DNA of 41,245 bases from Proteobacteria bacterium SG_bin5 (GTDB lineage: Bacteria; Pseudomonadota; Alphaproteobacteria; Sphingomonadales; Sphingomonadaceae). The notes beneath the pieces were generated by a model. The model saw only the letters and a program-made list of their open reading frames with translations. It was not told where the DNA came from and ran no database searches. Positions 32,996 to 41,245 of the stretch are shown piece after piece. The stretch spans positions 1 through 41,245 of the forward strand of contig LWDI01000107.1 of NCBI GenBank assembly GCA_002083475.1. The letters are read 5' to 3'. Every line of letters begins with the position of its first letter. Within the stretch, counting starts at the first letter, position 1. The position numbers and the translations under genes are program-made.

Positions 32996-33898
32996 ATGCG
33001 TCTCGATCTGTTGATGCCCGCGCGCGGCGATGCCTATGCCCCCGTCGCCGCCGAAGCGGCCGAAGCCTATCGCCCCGCCTTCGCCGCGCGGGGGATCGAA
33101 CTCACTGCCCTCCCCTGGCCCGAGGCGCCGGGCGATGGCGACGCGGCACTCGCGCTGTTCGCCTGGGGCTATCATTTCGCGCCCGCGCGCTGGCGGGCGC
33201 TGCTCGCGGCGTGGCCGGCGGCGCGTCCGCTCATCAACCCGCCCGCGCTGCTCGCCTGGAACGCGCGCAAAACCTATTTGCTCGCCCTCGAAGCCGCCGG
33301 AGTGCCGATCGTCCCCAGCCATTTCGGCCCGGCGACCCCCGAGGCGATCGCCGCCGCTTTCGCCGCCTTCGACACCCCCGAATTGGTCGTGAAGCCGCAA
33401 GTCTCCGCCGGCAGCCACGAGACGCACAGGCTCGAGCCCGGCGACTCCGCGCCCCCGATCGACGACGCGATCCTGCAGCCCTTCCTCCCCGCGATCGGCA
33501 CCGAGGGCGAGTTGTCGCTCCTCTTCATCGGCGGCAGGTTCAGCCATGCCGTGCGCAAGGTGGCCGCGCCCGGCGATTTCCGCATCCAGCCCCAATTCGG
33601 CGGGCGCTTCTCCCCGCTCGACCCGCCGCCCCAGGCGCGCGCGATCGCCACGGCCGCGTTCGCCGCGCTGCCCGCCCCGCCGCTCTACGCGCGCGTCGAT
33701 CTGATCCGCCTGGCCGACGGCAAGCTCGCGCTGATGGAGCTCGAAGTCACCGAGCCCGATCTCTATCTCGATCACGCGCCCCATGTGGCGGACGACCTCG
33801 CCGCCGCGATCCTCGCTCATACCGGCCACACCCATAGGATCAGCGGCACCCCGGCGAGCACCACCAGCAGCGACAGCGGCGCGCCGAGCCTAGCGTAA
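32996..33898 (+). CDS. ATP-grasp domain protein (glutathione synthetase/RimK-like)
   Basis: 300 aa from ATG 32996, with GGAGG at 32987-32991. Pre-ATP-grasp part ends 'LINPPALLAWNARKTYLLAL'; the ATP-binding part has 'ELVVKPQVSAGSHETHRLEP', then 'DDAILQPFLPAIGTEGELSL' and 'LFIGGRFSHAVRKVAAPGDF'. 'RVDLIRLADGKLALMELEVT' provides the metal-binding Glu pair ('LMELEVTEPDLYLDHAP'). These are hallmarks of ligases joining a carboxylate to an amine or thiol; the substrates are unknown. The final ~25 residues (Ser/Thr-rich) are read from DNA antisense to the next gene, giving an 82-bp 3' overlap. Confidence 0.87.
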   Translation: MRLDLLMPARGDAYAPVAAEAAEAYRPAFAARGIELTALPWPEAPGDGDAALALFAWGYHFAPARWRALLAAWPAARPLINPPALLAWNARKTYLLALEAAGVPIVPSHFGPATPEAIAAAFAAFDTPELVVKPQVSAGSHETHRLEPGDSAPPIDDAILQPFLPAIGTEGELSLLFIGGRFSHAVRKVAAPGDFRIQPQFGGRFSPLDPPPQARAIATAAFAALPAPPLYARVDLIRLADGKLALMELEVTEPDLYLDHAPHVADDLAAAILAHTGHTHRISGTPASTTSSDSGAPSLA

Positions 33899-35589
33899 TC
33901 GCCGAAGCGATACCCCCCCGGCCCCATCACCAGCGTGTTGCACTGGTGGCCGATGGGGGTGAGGAAATCGCACCCCGCCCCCACCGCCGTCGCCATCAGA
34001 AAGGCATCGGGGCGATAGCCGAGTTCATGCGCGAAGGTCGCGGCGATCGGCGCCATCACCAGCACGGTCGCCGCATTGTTCAGGAACGGCGTCACCGCCA
34101 TCGCCGCGACCAGAATCAGCCCGAGCGCGCCCCACACCGGCAGCAGCCGCGCGAGCGCGGCGAGTTGATCGGCGATCACGTCCGAGGCACCCGTCGCGCG
34201 CAGCGTGTCGCTCACCGGGATCAGCGCGCCGAGCATCACCAGGATCGGCCATTCGACCGCCTGATAGGCCTCGCGCACCGGCAAAGCGCCCAGGATCAGC
34301 ACGGTGGCGGCGGCGGCGAAAAAGGCGATCGCGACCGGCACCCAGCCGAGCGCGGTCGCGAGCATCGCCGCCGCGAGCACCGCGATCGGCAGCCATTGCT
34401 TGCGCGCGCTCCCCAGCCGCAGCGGCCGCTCGGCGAGCGGCAGGCAGCCCAGATCGCGCAGCCGATCGGGGAGCAAGCCGAGCGGCCCCTGGAGCACCAC
34501 CACGTCGCCGCCGCGCAGGCTGATCTCGCCGAGCGCCTTCACCAGCCGCTCGCCCGCGCGCGAGACCGCGATCAGATTGACGCCGTGGCGTTCCTGCAGC
34601 CGCATCCGCCCCGCGCTTTGGCCGATGAGCGGCGAGTCGGTGGTCACCACCGCCTCGATCACCCCCACTTCGTCGCCCTTGGCCTCCTCGGGCACCGGGC
34701 GATCCTGCCCCGCGAGCGCGAGCTTGTCGCCGGCGATCACGCGTTCGAGCATGTCGGGCGCGCCGCCCAGGATCAACGTGTCGCCCGCGCGCAACTCCGT
34801 CTCGAGCCGGGGGCGGGTGCGGATGCCGGCGCGCAGCAGGCTCGCGATCGTCACCGCGCGTTCGTGGCGTTCGAGGAACGCGCGCACCGTCTCGCCCACC
34901 GCCGGCGAGCCCTCGCGCACTTCGGCCTCGGTGACATAGCCGGTCACGTCGAGCGCGTCGCCCATCGTCGGCGCCGCGCGGCGATCGGCGGGGATCAGCC
35001 GATAGGCGAGCATCAGGAAGCCGAGCCCGAGCAAAGTGAGCCCCAGCCCCACCGGCAGATAATCGAACATGCGGAACGGCGCGCCGGTGATCTCCTGCCG
35101 CACGCGGCTGACGATGATGTTGGGCGAGGTGCCGACGAGCGTCATCAGCCCGCCGAGCAGCGAGGCGAAGGACATCGGCATGAGAAAGGCCGAGGGGCTG
35201 ACGTTCGAGCGTTTGGCGAGCTGGAAGGCGGCGGGCATCAGCATCGCCAGCGCGCCGATGTTCTTGACCAGCGCCGAGCCGAAGCCGACCGTGGCGGTGA
35301 GCACGAGCAATTGCGCGCGCATCCCGCGTGCATAGGGGGTGACGCGGGCGAGCGCCGCCTCGATCAGCCCCGAACGCTGGACGGCGGCCGAAATCACCAG
35401 CGCCGATCCGACGATGATGACGATGTCGTCGGCAAAGCCCGTGAACGCCGCCTCGGGCTTGACGATGCCGAGCGCGAGCCCGGCGAGGAGCGCGATGATC
35501 GCCACCACGTCATAACGGAACCGCCCCCAGAGGAAGAGGCCCATCATGAAGACGAGCAACGCGATCGATTCGATTTGGGGGAGAGTCAC
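33817..35589 (-). CDS. SLC13/DASS-type permease with two RCK-C (TrkA-C) domains
   Basis: 590 aa from GTG 35589. N-terminal and C-terminal blocks of membrane helices ('IVIIVGSALVISAAVQRSGL', 'LLGGLMTLVGTSPNIIVSRV'; 'LVAAMAVTPFLNNAATVLVM', 'VGAGCDFLTPIGHQCNTLVM') carry the paired hairpin signatures 'GTSPN' and 'TPIGHQ'. Between them, residues ~220-390 form two TrkA-C-like regulatory domains ('LETELRAGDTLILGGAPDML', 'GEISLRGGDVVVLQGPLGLL'). It should be a Na+- or H+-coupled anion (dicarboxylate, sulfate or similar) carrier in the inner membrane. No strong ribosome-binding site is seen. It overlaps the convergent ATP-grasp gene at its 3' end. Confidence 0.9.
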   Translation of the reverse strand: MTLPQIESIALLVFMMGLFLWGRFRYDVVAIIALLAGLALGIVKPEAAFTGFADDIVIIVGSALVISAAVQRSGLIEAALARVTPYARGMRAQLLVLTATVGFGSALVKNIGALAMLMPAAFQLAKRSNVSPSAFLMPMSFASLLGGLMTLVGTSPNIIVSRVRQEITGAPFRMFDYLPVGLGLTLLGLGFLMLAYRLIPADRRAAPTMGDALDVTGYVTEAEVREGSPAVGETVRAFLERHERAVTIASLLRAGIRTRPRLETELRAGDTLILGGAPDMLERVIAGDKLALAGQDRPVPEEAKGDEVGVIEAVVTTDSPLIGQSAGRMRLQERHGVNLIAVSRAGERLVKALGEISLRGGDVVVLQGPLGLLPDRLRDLGCLPLAERPLRLGSARKQWLPIAVLAAAMLATALGWVPVAIAFFAAAATVLILGALPVREAYQAVEWPILVMLGALIPVSDTLRATGASDVIADQLAALARLLPVWGALGLILVAAMAVTPFLNNAATVLVMAPIAATFAHELGYRPDAFLMATAVGAGCDFLTPIGHQCNTLVMGPGGYRFGDYARLGAPLSLLVVLAGVPLILWVWPV

Positions 35590-35639
35590 GCCGCCGTAAC
35601 GCTCGGCGGCGGCGGGAGTTGCGCGGGGATTGGAAGAGC

Positions 35640-35862
35640 GTCGGCCCGGCCTCGAGCCGGGGCTTGGCTTCTTCTTCGGCCGTCGAAAGGCAGCCTAGCC
35701 CCGGATCAAGTCCGGGGCGACGATGTTGCTTCTTTCTCGAAGTAGAGACTTCTTCAAGTAGAGACCTCTTGAAGTAGAGAGCGTCGCCCCAGCGAAAGCC
35801 GGGGCCTCATGCAACCGGTGCGCTACCGTGGCTCAAGGCCCCGGCTTTCGCCGGGGCGACGC
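35640..35862. repeat. Cluster of GTCGCCCC-type palindromic repeats
   Basis: Dyads occur at about 35644-35670 (CCTCGAGCCGGGGCTTGGCT), 35697-35722 (GCCCCGGATCAAGTCCGGGG), and as an inverted pair at 35783-35808 (CAGCGAAAGCCGGGG) and 35836-35862 (CCCCGGCTTTCGCCGGGG). The cluster fills the gap between the SLC13 gene start and the tamB stop (35590-35879). I see no gene in it. Confidence 0.8.
35739..35781. repeat. 16-bp tandem repeat, 2.7 units
   Basis: GAAGTAGAGACTTCTT (35739-35754), CAAGTAGAGACCTCTT (35755-35770) and a partial GAAGTAGAGAG (35771-35781). The run is markedly lower in GC than its surroundings and lies inside the palindromic cluster. Confidence 0.8.
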
Positions 35863-35879
35863 CCATGGCGTCGACCGCG

Positions 35880-38800
35880 CTAATAATCCCGGCTCACCCG
35901 CGCGTTGATGCTCTGCCGTCCGAGCGTCGAGATCGTCGACAGGATCGAGAGCCAGCGCGTCACGCGGAATTCGACTTGCGTCGCCGAATAGCCCTGGCCG
36001 TCGGTGATGATCTCCGCATAAAGCCGTCGGGTGATATATTTCCCCGCCGCGACCGAGGTCGTGCGCCCCACTTGCTGATCGGGCGGCAGAATACGCAGCC
36101 GGTCGAGCCCGACCGCGCGGCGCAGCGAGTTGATCGGGTTCAAGCCGGTCCCGCCATTTTGCAACGCCGCGACCGCCGCCGCCAATTGCAGCGCCTCGGG
36201 CGCCGACAGGCTGGTGATCGAGGTGCCGAACAACAGCCGCGAGAGCAATTCGTCCTGCGGCAACGCCGGGTTGCTCGCGAACAGGATTTCGGGCCGGGTC
36301 GAGGGGCCGGTGACGCGGATCGTCGCCGAGATGCCCGTGGTGGTCGCGTCCGCCTCGATGTCGAGCGCGGGGTCGGGCGGGGTTTCGCCCTGGAAGCGGA
36401 TCACCCCGCGCCGGATCTCGAAGCGGCGCCCCGAAAATTCATAGGTGCCACGAATGATTTGCGCGCGCCCGTTCAAGGTCGGCGCCTCGGCGAGGCCGCC
36501 CAGTTGCAGGTCGGTCGACCAGAAGGACGTGAGGCCGAGCCCGTTGACCGTCAGCGCCTCGTCGGTGCGGGCATGGACGTCGAGCCGCCAGCTGCCGAGC
36601 GGCGCCTCGGCCTCCACCTCGCCGCCCGGCAGGTTGATCTCGCGCAAGTTGAGCTTGGGCACTGCCGCCGCCTGCACCGCCTGCCCCAGCCGATAGCGCG
36701 CCGAATCGAGCCGCACGTCACCGGAAATCACCCCACCGTCGCCGTCCGAGCGGATCACCAAGGGGCCGCTGATCGTCGCGCCGATATCGTCCCGGTTGAT
36801 CATCACCGCGCGATCGGTGCGCAGCCGCAAATCCATCCCGAAGCCTTTGACAGCGGCGAAATCGAAGCTCCCCGTCCCCGTCACCCGCCCGCCGCGTCCC
36901 GCGTCGGCGGCGAAATCGTCGATCGTCAGCCGCGAGCCGCCGAAGCGGCCCGTGCCGGTGATGTTGGTCAGCACGGTTCCCGTGCGCGTGCTCTCGATGC
37001 GCGCGCCCTTGGCCTGGAGCAGCCCGCGGATGCTCGGGTCGTTCACGCGCCCGCCCAAATCCGCGCCGATCGCGACCGGGCCGGAGAGGTCGAACAATTC
37101 GATCCCCGTCAGCCGCCAGAGCGTGTCCGCCGGCCCATCATAGCGGAGCTGCGCGAAGAGCGGCGCGTTGGCGAGCCGCGCCTTGAGCGTGTCACCCGAA
37201 AGCTGCGTGAGCAGCGCCTGGGCGCGGCCGATCGTCTTGCCCTGCGATGCCATCACCGCGCGCAGCGCCGCCTTGTCGGGCGCGAGCACGCCGGCGAGCG
37301 CGAACTCGACCGGTTGCGAGCGCAGCACCAGCCCCGCGCGGCTCAACCCGCGCACGCGCAGATCGACCCGACCGGTCGGCGCGCTTCCGCGCGCTTGCGC
37401 ATAGCTGAGCTTGCCCGAGGCGCTGCCCGACAGCCCCAGCCCCGGCACCGCGAGATCGAGAATCGTCATCGGCATGTCACCGAGCGTCGCGTCGAGCGAC
37501 GTGCTGTCGCTCGCGAAGCGGCCGGCGACACGCCCCGTGCCTCCGGCGAAGCTCAGCCGCGTCTCGGCGAGCCGCCAGGCGTCGCCCTCGCGCGTCAAGA
37601 CGGCGGCATTCTCCAGCTTGAGCGGGCGCCGCTCGATCTGGCCGCTCGCGCGCAGCACATAGCGATCGGGGGCGATATCGGCGTCGGCGGCGAGATCGAA
37701 CGCCGCCCCGCGCGCGCCCACCAGCCGCGCCCGCGCGGTGCCGGTGCCATTGCGCAAGCTCGCGCTCGCCGAGAAGCGCCCGAGCGCGAGCTGCCCCTGG
37801 CGCAACCCCTGGCCCTCGGCGCGCGTCTCGATCGTCGCCCCTTCGGGATCGAGCAGCGCCGTCACGTCGAGCCGGCCGCGCCGCAGCCGCGTCTCGTCGA
37901 ACCGCGCATTCTCCGCCGCGAGCTGGGCAACCACGCGCTGATTGCCCGAGACGGGCGCGAAATCGATCCGGCCGCGCGCCGCGCCCTCCACGCTCAGCCG
38001 CCCGTCGAAGCCATCGGGGAGCGAGGTCAAGTCGCCGCTGCCGCGCATGTCGGCCACGTCGAGCGCGGCGATCCGCACCACCGCGCGCCCGCCCTCGGGC
38101 AGCAGCAGCGCGCCCTGGCCGGTGAAGGCGCCGAGCGTCGAGCCCCCGGCCGCGCGCCAATCATAGCCCGGCGCGGTCGGGTCGAGATGCGCGGTCACCT
38201 CGCTTAGCCCCAGCGGATCGGCGGGGCGCGGCAGGCGGACGTCGATCGTCGGCCGTTCGAGCCGTCCGTCGATCACCAGTGACGCGACCGGGCCATAACG
38301 CGCCTGGGTGCCGCTGCCTTCGAAATGCACATCGGGGCTGTCGGCGCGGCGATAACCTTGCGCGACCAGGCGAATGTCGGGCGCGGTGATCGTGAGATCC
38401 TGGAAGCGCAGCACCTTGTCCGGCCCCTGGGTGAAGCGCGTCGCGAGGCGCGGCAGCCCGGCGGCGAGGTGCTGGAAGAACTCATTGTCGAGCCGGAGCA
38501 CGCGCGCCTCGGCGGTGCCGGCGAAGGCCTCGCCCTGCCCGCCCGGCGCGGGGCGCACGGTGAAGCGCCCGCCGCCCGTCACCAGCCCCAGCCCGTCTAA
38601 TTCGAGCCGGGGCACTTGGGCGGCGATCACCGCCAGGAAATCGGGGCTGCCGATCGCGAAGCGCGCGTCGATCGTGGCGTTCAGCAGCTTGGTCTCGAGC
38701 TTCAGCCCGCGCCCGGTCGCGGCGCGATCGGCGATGCGCATCGCGCCTTCGAGCCGGGGGGCGAGCAATATGTCGGCGATCAGCGGATCGACCCCGGTCA

Positions 38801-40052
38801 CCCGCCGCGCGGTGCCGCTCACCGGGATCAGCGTGCCATTGCCGGTGATCCGCCCGCGCCCGGCGAGGCGAATATCGTCGAGCCCCTCGCGCCCGCCGAA
38901 ATCCATGTGCGGCGCGAGGAAGCGATAGTCGAACGCCGGGCGTTCGAGCGGCCCGTCGAGGATCGCGCGCACCGTCACCGGCTGGCCGCTCCAACGCGGG
39001 TTGAGCGCATCGACCCGGGTGAGCCGCGCGGCGATGCGCGTGTCGAGCAATTGCCGCCGCGCGAGATCGAGCGCGCCCGCCACTTGCGTGTCGAGCCCCG
39101 CCGAGCGCAGCCGCAGCCGCGCGTCGAGCAGCCGGTGGTCGAGCGTCGCTCGGCCGCTCACCGCCAAGCGCGGCAGAAAATATTTGATCGCGTTGTCGCG
39201 GATCAGCCCGCGAACGTCGATCCAGCCATTAAGCGCATAGCGCCCCGCGTCGTTCGCCAGCGCGAGCTCGATCCGCCGCGTGCCGCCGAGCGTGCCGAGC
39301 GCGCGCCCCCGCCAGCGCGCCCAGCGTCCGTCGCCATCGACCCGCAGCGCGAGCGGCTGGTGCTGCCCGACGAGCTGGGCGAGCACGCCATCGGCCGCGC
39401 CTGCGATCCGCGCACGAAAATCGAACCGATCGCGATCGGGCGCCGCGTCGAGCAGCAGCCACAGCCGGTCGCTCCCCGCGAGCCGCGCGTCGAGCCGCAC
39501 CAGCGCGCGGCGATCGCGAATTTCCGCGCGCGCCTCGACCCGGCCGACGCGGGGGCGCCCGGTGAGCCGCGACGCCGTTACCAGCCGCGCGATCCGCAGC
39601 CGGCCGATCGTGACGTCGAACCCCGGCAGGATCGGCCCTTTGCGCGCCGTGGCGCGCGGCTCGGGGAGTTTGAACAGCGTCGCGAGCGGCACGTCGAGCG
39701 CGTCGATCGCGAGTTCGTTGCGCCACCACGCCCAAGGTCGCCAGTTGAGGTCGGCGCGCGGGGCGACCAGCACCAGCCCCTTGGGGTCATGGATGCGCAC
39801 GTCGATCAGGCGCGCGCGGCCATAGATCGATCCGGTGATCCGCCCGATCGAATAGCGCATCCCATCTGCGCCGCGCCACGCCGCCAGCCGCTCGGTCAAG
39901 AAACGGTGGCCGAGGCTGGTATCGAGCAGCAGCGCGAGCGCGACCAGCACGGCGAGCGCCGCGCCCAGCGCCCCCATCGCCAAGCGCCACCAGCGCCGCC
40001 GCCGCGGCTGGGCGGCGACGGGCGGGGCGGCGTGGGGCGCTTCGTCGTTCAA
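35880..40052 (-). CDS. tamB: Translocation and assembly module protein TamB (DUF490)
   Basis: 1390 aa. The short cytoplasmic N-terminus (RRRRWW) is followed by one membrane anchor (about residues 25-47) and a very long beta-rich periplasmic part of AsmA/TamB type. It ends in the DUF490 domain ('PALPQDELLSRLLFGTSITS', 'LNPINSLRRAVGLDRLRILP', 'YITRRLYAEIITDGQGYSAT'), with 'RVSRDY' at the C-terminus. It spans the periplasm and works with TamA in outer-membrane protein insertion and lipid transport. It starts at TTG 40052, overlapping the tamA stop (TTGA), with AGG 4 bp upstream, so translation is coupled. Confidence 0.95.
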   Translation of the reverse strand: MNDEAPHAAPPVAAQPRRRRWWRLAMGALGAALAVLVALALLLDTSLGHRFLTERLAAWRGADGMRYSIGRITGSIYGRARLIDVRIHDPKGLVLVAPRADLNWRPWAWWRNELAIDALDVPLATLFKLPEPRATARKGPILPGFDVTIGRLRIARLVTASRLTGRPRVGRVEARAEIRDRRALVRLDARLAGSDRLWLLLDAAPDRDRFDFRARIAGAADGVLAQLVGQHQPLALRVDGDGRWARWRGRALGTLGGTRRIELALANDAGRYALNGWIDVRGLIRDNAIKYFLPRLAVSGRATLDHRLLDARLRLRSAGLDTQVAGALDLARRQLLDTRIAARLTRVDALNPRWSGQPVTVRAILDGPLERPAFDYRFLAPHMDFGGREGLDDIRLAGRGRITGNGTLIPVSGTARRVTGVDPLIADILLAPRLEGAMRIADRAATGRGLKLETKLLNATIDARFAIGSPDFLAVIAAQVPRLELDGLGLVTGGGRFTVRPAPGGQGEAFAGTAEARVLRLDNEFFQHLAAGLPRLATRFTQGPDKVLRFQDLTITAPDIRLVAQGYRRADSPDVHFEGSGTQARYGPVASLVIDGRLERPTIDVRLPRPADPLGLSEVTAHLDPTAPGYDWRAAGGSTLGAFTGQGALLLPEGGRAVVRIAALDVADMRGSGDLTSLPDGFDGRLSVEGAARGRIDFAPVSGNQRVVAQLAAENARFDETRLRRGRLDVTALLDPEGATIETRAEGQGLRQGQLALGRFSASASLRNGTGTARARLVGARGAAFDLAADADIAPDRYVLRASGQIERRPLKLENAAVLTREGDAWRLAETRLSFAGGTGRVAGRFASDSTSLDATLGDMPMTILDLAVPGLGLSGSASGKLSYAQARGSAPTGRVDLRVRGLSRAGLVLRSQPVEFALAGVLAPDKAALRAVMASQGKTIGRAQALLTQLSGDTLKARLANAPLFAQLRYDGPADTLWRLTGIELFDLSGPVAIGADLGGRVNDPSIRGLLQAKGARIESTRTGTVLTNITGTGRFGGSRLTIDDFAADAGRGGRVTGTGSFDFAAVKGFGMDLRLRTDRAVMINRDDIGATISGPLVIRSDGDGGVISGDVRLDSARYRLGQAVQAAAVPKLNLREINLPGGEVEAEAPLGSWRLDVHARTDEALTVNGLGLTSFWSTDLQLGGLAEAPTLNGRAQIIRGTYEFSGRRFEIRRGVIRFQGETPPDPALDIEADATTTGISATIRVTGPSTRPEILFASNPALPQDELLSRLLFGTSITSLSAPEALQLAAAVAALQNGGTGLNPINSLRRAVGLDRLRILPPDQQVGRTTSVAAGKYITRRLYAEIITDGQGYSATQVEFRVTRWLSILSTISTLGRQSINARVSRDY

Positions 40053-41245
40053 AACGCCTGCCCCAGGCCGACGAACACCGTCACCGGCGTATCGCCGCGC
40101 TGCGGGTTGATCGGGGTGCCGATGTCGATGCGGATCGGCCCGAAGTTCGAATAATAGCGCAAGCCCACCCCCGCGCCATATTGCAGCCCGGTGAATTGGG
40201 GCAGCGGCGAGGTGTAGATATTGCCCGCGTCGAAAAAGGGCACCACCCCGAAGGGGCCGAACGCCTTGATCCGCGCCTCGAGCGAGAATTCGGTGAGGCT
40301 GCGCCCGCCGATCGGATCATTGTTCACGTCGCGCGGGCCGATCGCTTGAAAGCCATAGCCGCGGACCGATGCGCCGCCGCCCGCGTAGAAGCGCCGCGAG
40401 GGCGCGATCGCGTCGCGCGGGGCGCCCGCGATCGTGCCGAAGCGCAGCCGCCCGGCGAGCACCACCCGCTCGCCCAAGGCGCGATAGGCGCTCGCGTCGA
40501 CTTGGATGCGCGCATAGCCGAAAATGTCACCCTGGAGCGATAATTCGGGGCTCAGCCGCCCGCCCAAGCGGAAACCCCGGCTGGGGTTGAGCAAATCGTC
40601 GGTGCCGTCATAGATCAGGCTCGTCGGCAGCGCGGCGATGAAGAAGGTGCGGCGGCGCGCTTGGCCGGTGGCGATGATCTGGTCGCGCTCGTCCGACGCC
40701 GCGAGTTCGGCGCCGACCGACCAGACCCAGGCTTTCTGAAAGAAGATGTTGGTCTGCCGCTCGAGCGTGCCGATCAGCGAGAAGGTCGTCGCCTGAAAGG
40801 CCGGGCGATTGAGATTGGCGGCGCTCAACTGCGCGGTCAGCACGCGGTCGCGCCCTTCGAAATTGTTGCGGCGAAAGATCACCGCCCCCGATTGCTCCTG
40901 CGTGCCCGCGACCGCGCGCAGCGTGAGCGCGCCTTCGGGCGGGAAGAGATTGCGGTGCGTCCAGTCGACCTCGGCGCGCACCCCCTCGCCGGTGCCATAG
41001 CCGAGCTCGCCGCCGATCGTGCGCGGCGGCGCCGGGCGCACCGCGACCGCGACGTCGACCGTTCCCGGCTTGGCGCCCGGCACCGGCTTCACCTCGGCCG
41101 AGGCGACGATGCCGGTTTGGATCAGCGTCCGCCGCAGATCGTCGAGCGCGGTGGCGCTATATTGTTGCCCCGGGCGGAAGCGCGCGATGCGCTGAACATG
41201 GCGCGCGTCGAACAGCTTGGTCGGCGCGAGCACCACCTGGCCGAA
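40049..41245 (-). CDS. tamA: TamA outer-membrane assembly protein, partial (N-terminus beyond the window)
   Basis: 398 residues in an open frame from the right edge; a GTG at 41236 is internal, not the start. The first visible part is a POTRA domain ('RFRPGQQYSATALDDLRRTL', 'TGIVASAEVKPVPG'). The 16-strand Omp85 barrel follows ('VRAEVDWTHRNLFPPEGALT', 'FYAGGGASVRGYGFQAIGPR'; the latter contains the VRGY/F motif of the Omp85 loop) and 'GVGLRYYSNFGPIRIDIGTP'. It ends 'VFVGLGQAF' with the aromatic C-terminal residue needed for BAM insertion. It pairs with tamB directly downstream. Confidence 0.93.
   Translation of the reverse strand, partial: FGQVVLAPTKLFDARHVQRIARFRPGQQYSATALDDLRRTLIQTGIVASAEVKPVPGAKPGTVDVAVAVRPAPPRTIGGELGYGTGEGVRAEVDWTHRNLFPPEGALTLRAVAGTQEQSGAVIFRRNNFEGRDRVLTAQLSAANLNRPAFQATTFSLIGTLERQTNIFFQKAWVWSVGAELAASDERDQIIATGQARRRTFFIAALPTSLIYDGTDDLLNPSRGFRLGGRLSPELSLQGDIFGYARIQVDASAYRALGERVVLAGRLRFGTIAGAPRDAIAPSRRFYAGGGASVRGYGFQAIGPRDVNNDPIGGRSLTEFSLEARIKAFGPFGVVPFFDAGNIYTSPLPQFTGLQYGAGVGLRYYSNFGPIRIDIGTPINPQRGDTPVTVFVGLGQAF

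Noticed and set aside
35865..38207. Long plus-strand frames opposite tamB (also 38616-40154)
   Set aside because: Shadows of a full-length TamB with correct N- and C-terminal domains.

Overview
The window reads as chromosomal DNA of a sphingomonad-like alphaproteobacterium. This is inferred from the very high GC content, the DnaE sequence style (a PHP domain opening with 'FVPLRIFSSFT'), the trypsin-type autotransporter, the glnB-glnA pair and several families of GC-rich palindromic repeats. No tRNA, rRNA, CRISPR array, prophage or transposase gene was recognised.

Layout, left to right. A TonB-dependent receptor runs off the left edge on the minus strand (1-1900). Divergent from it is a tripartite RND efflux operon (2059-7872: lipoprotein adaptor, inner-membrane pump, outer-membrane channel). 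A minus-strand group follows (7915-12274): MATE exporter, FAD-dependent ferredoxin-reductase-like protein, DUF4230 protein and an MBL-fold hydrolase. A small GIY-YIG protein (12466-12813) sits between two pairs of inverted palindromes. Next on the minus strand come an acyl-CoA synthetase, dnaE, a serine-protease autotransporter and a CinA/MoaB-domain protein (12974-23019), with map divergent (23084-23905). A repeat-rich gene-poor stretch and a DUF1842-like protein precede glnB-glnA (25051-26844), which has a good sigma-54 promoter. Then come a small membrane protein overlapping a chemotaxis receptor, an S41-like peptidase, a flavodoxin-fold reductase, an aldehyde dehydrogenase, an ATP-grasp protein, an SLC13-type permease with RCK-like domains, and tamB-tamA, the latter running off the right edge.

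How the genes work together. The RND proteins should form one envelope-spanning pump. TamA and TamB form one outer-membrane biogenesis/lipid-transport machine, which could support the TonB receptor and the autotransporter. GlnB and GlnA form the nitrogen-assimilation core. Most other genes look like independent housekeeping or metabolic units.

The most unusual feature is the repeat content. Two copies of a ~200-bp multi-hairpin element (30377-30574 and 32775-32981) differ in sequence in several stems while keeping them paired. A relative of it, and a separate palindromic pair, lie in frame inside dnaE and add roughly 56 and 28 residues. The GIY-YIG gene is bracketed by inverted palindrome pairs, with the gene's 3' end reading through one of them. 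These suggest active families of structured, possibly nuclease-mobilised elements, including some tolerated as peptide insertions in an essential polymerase.
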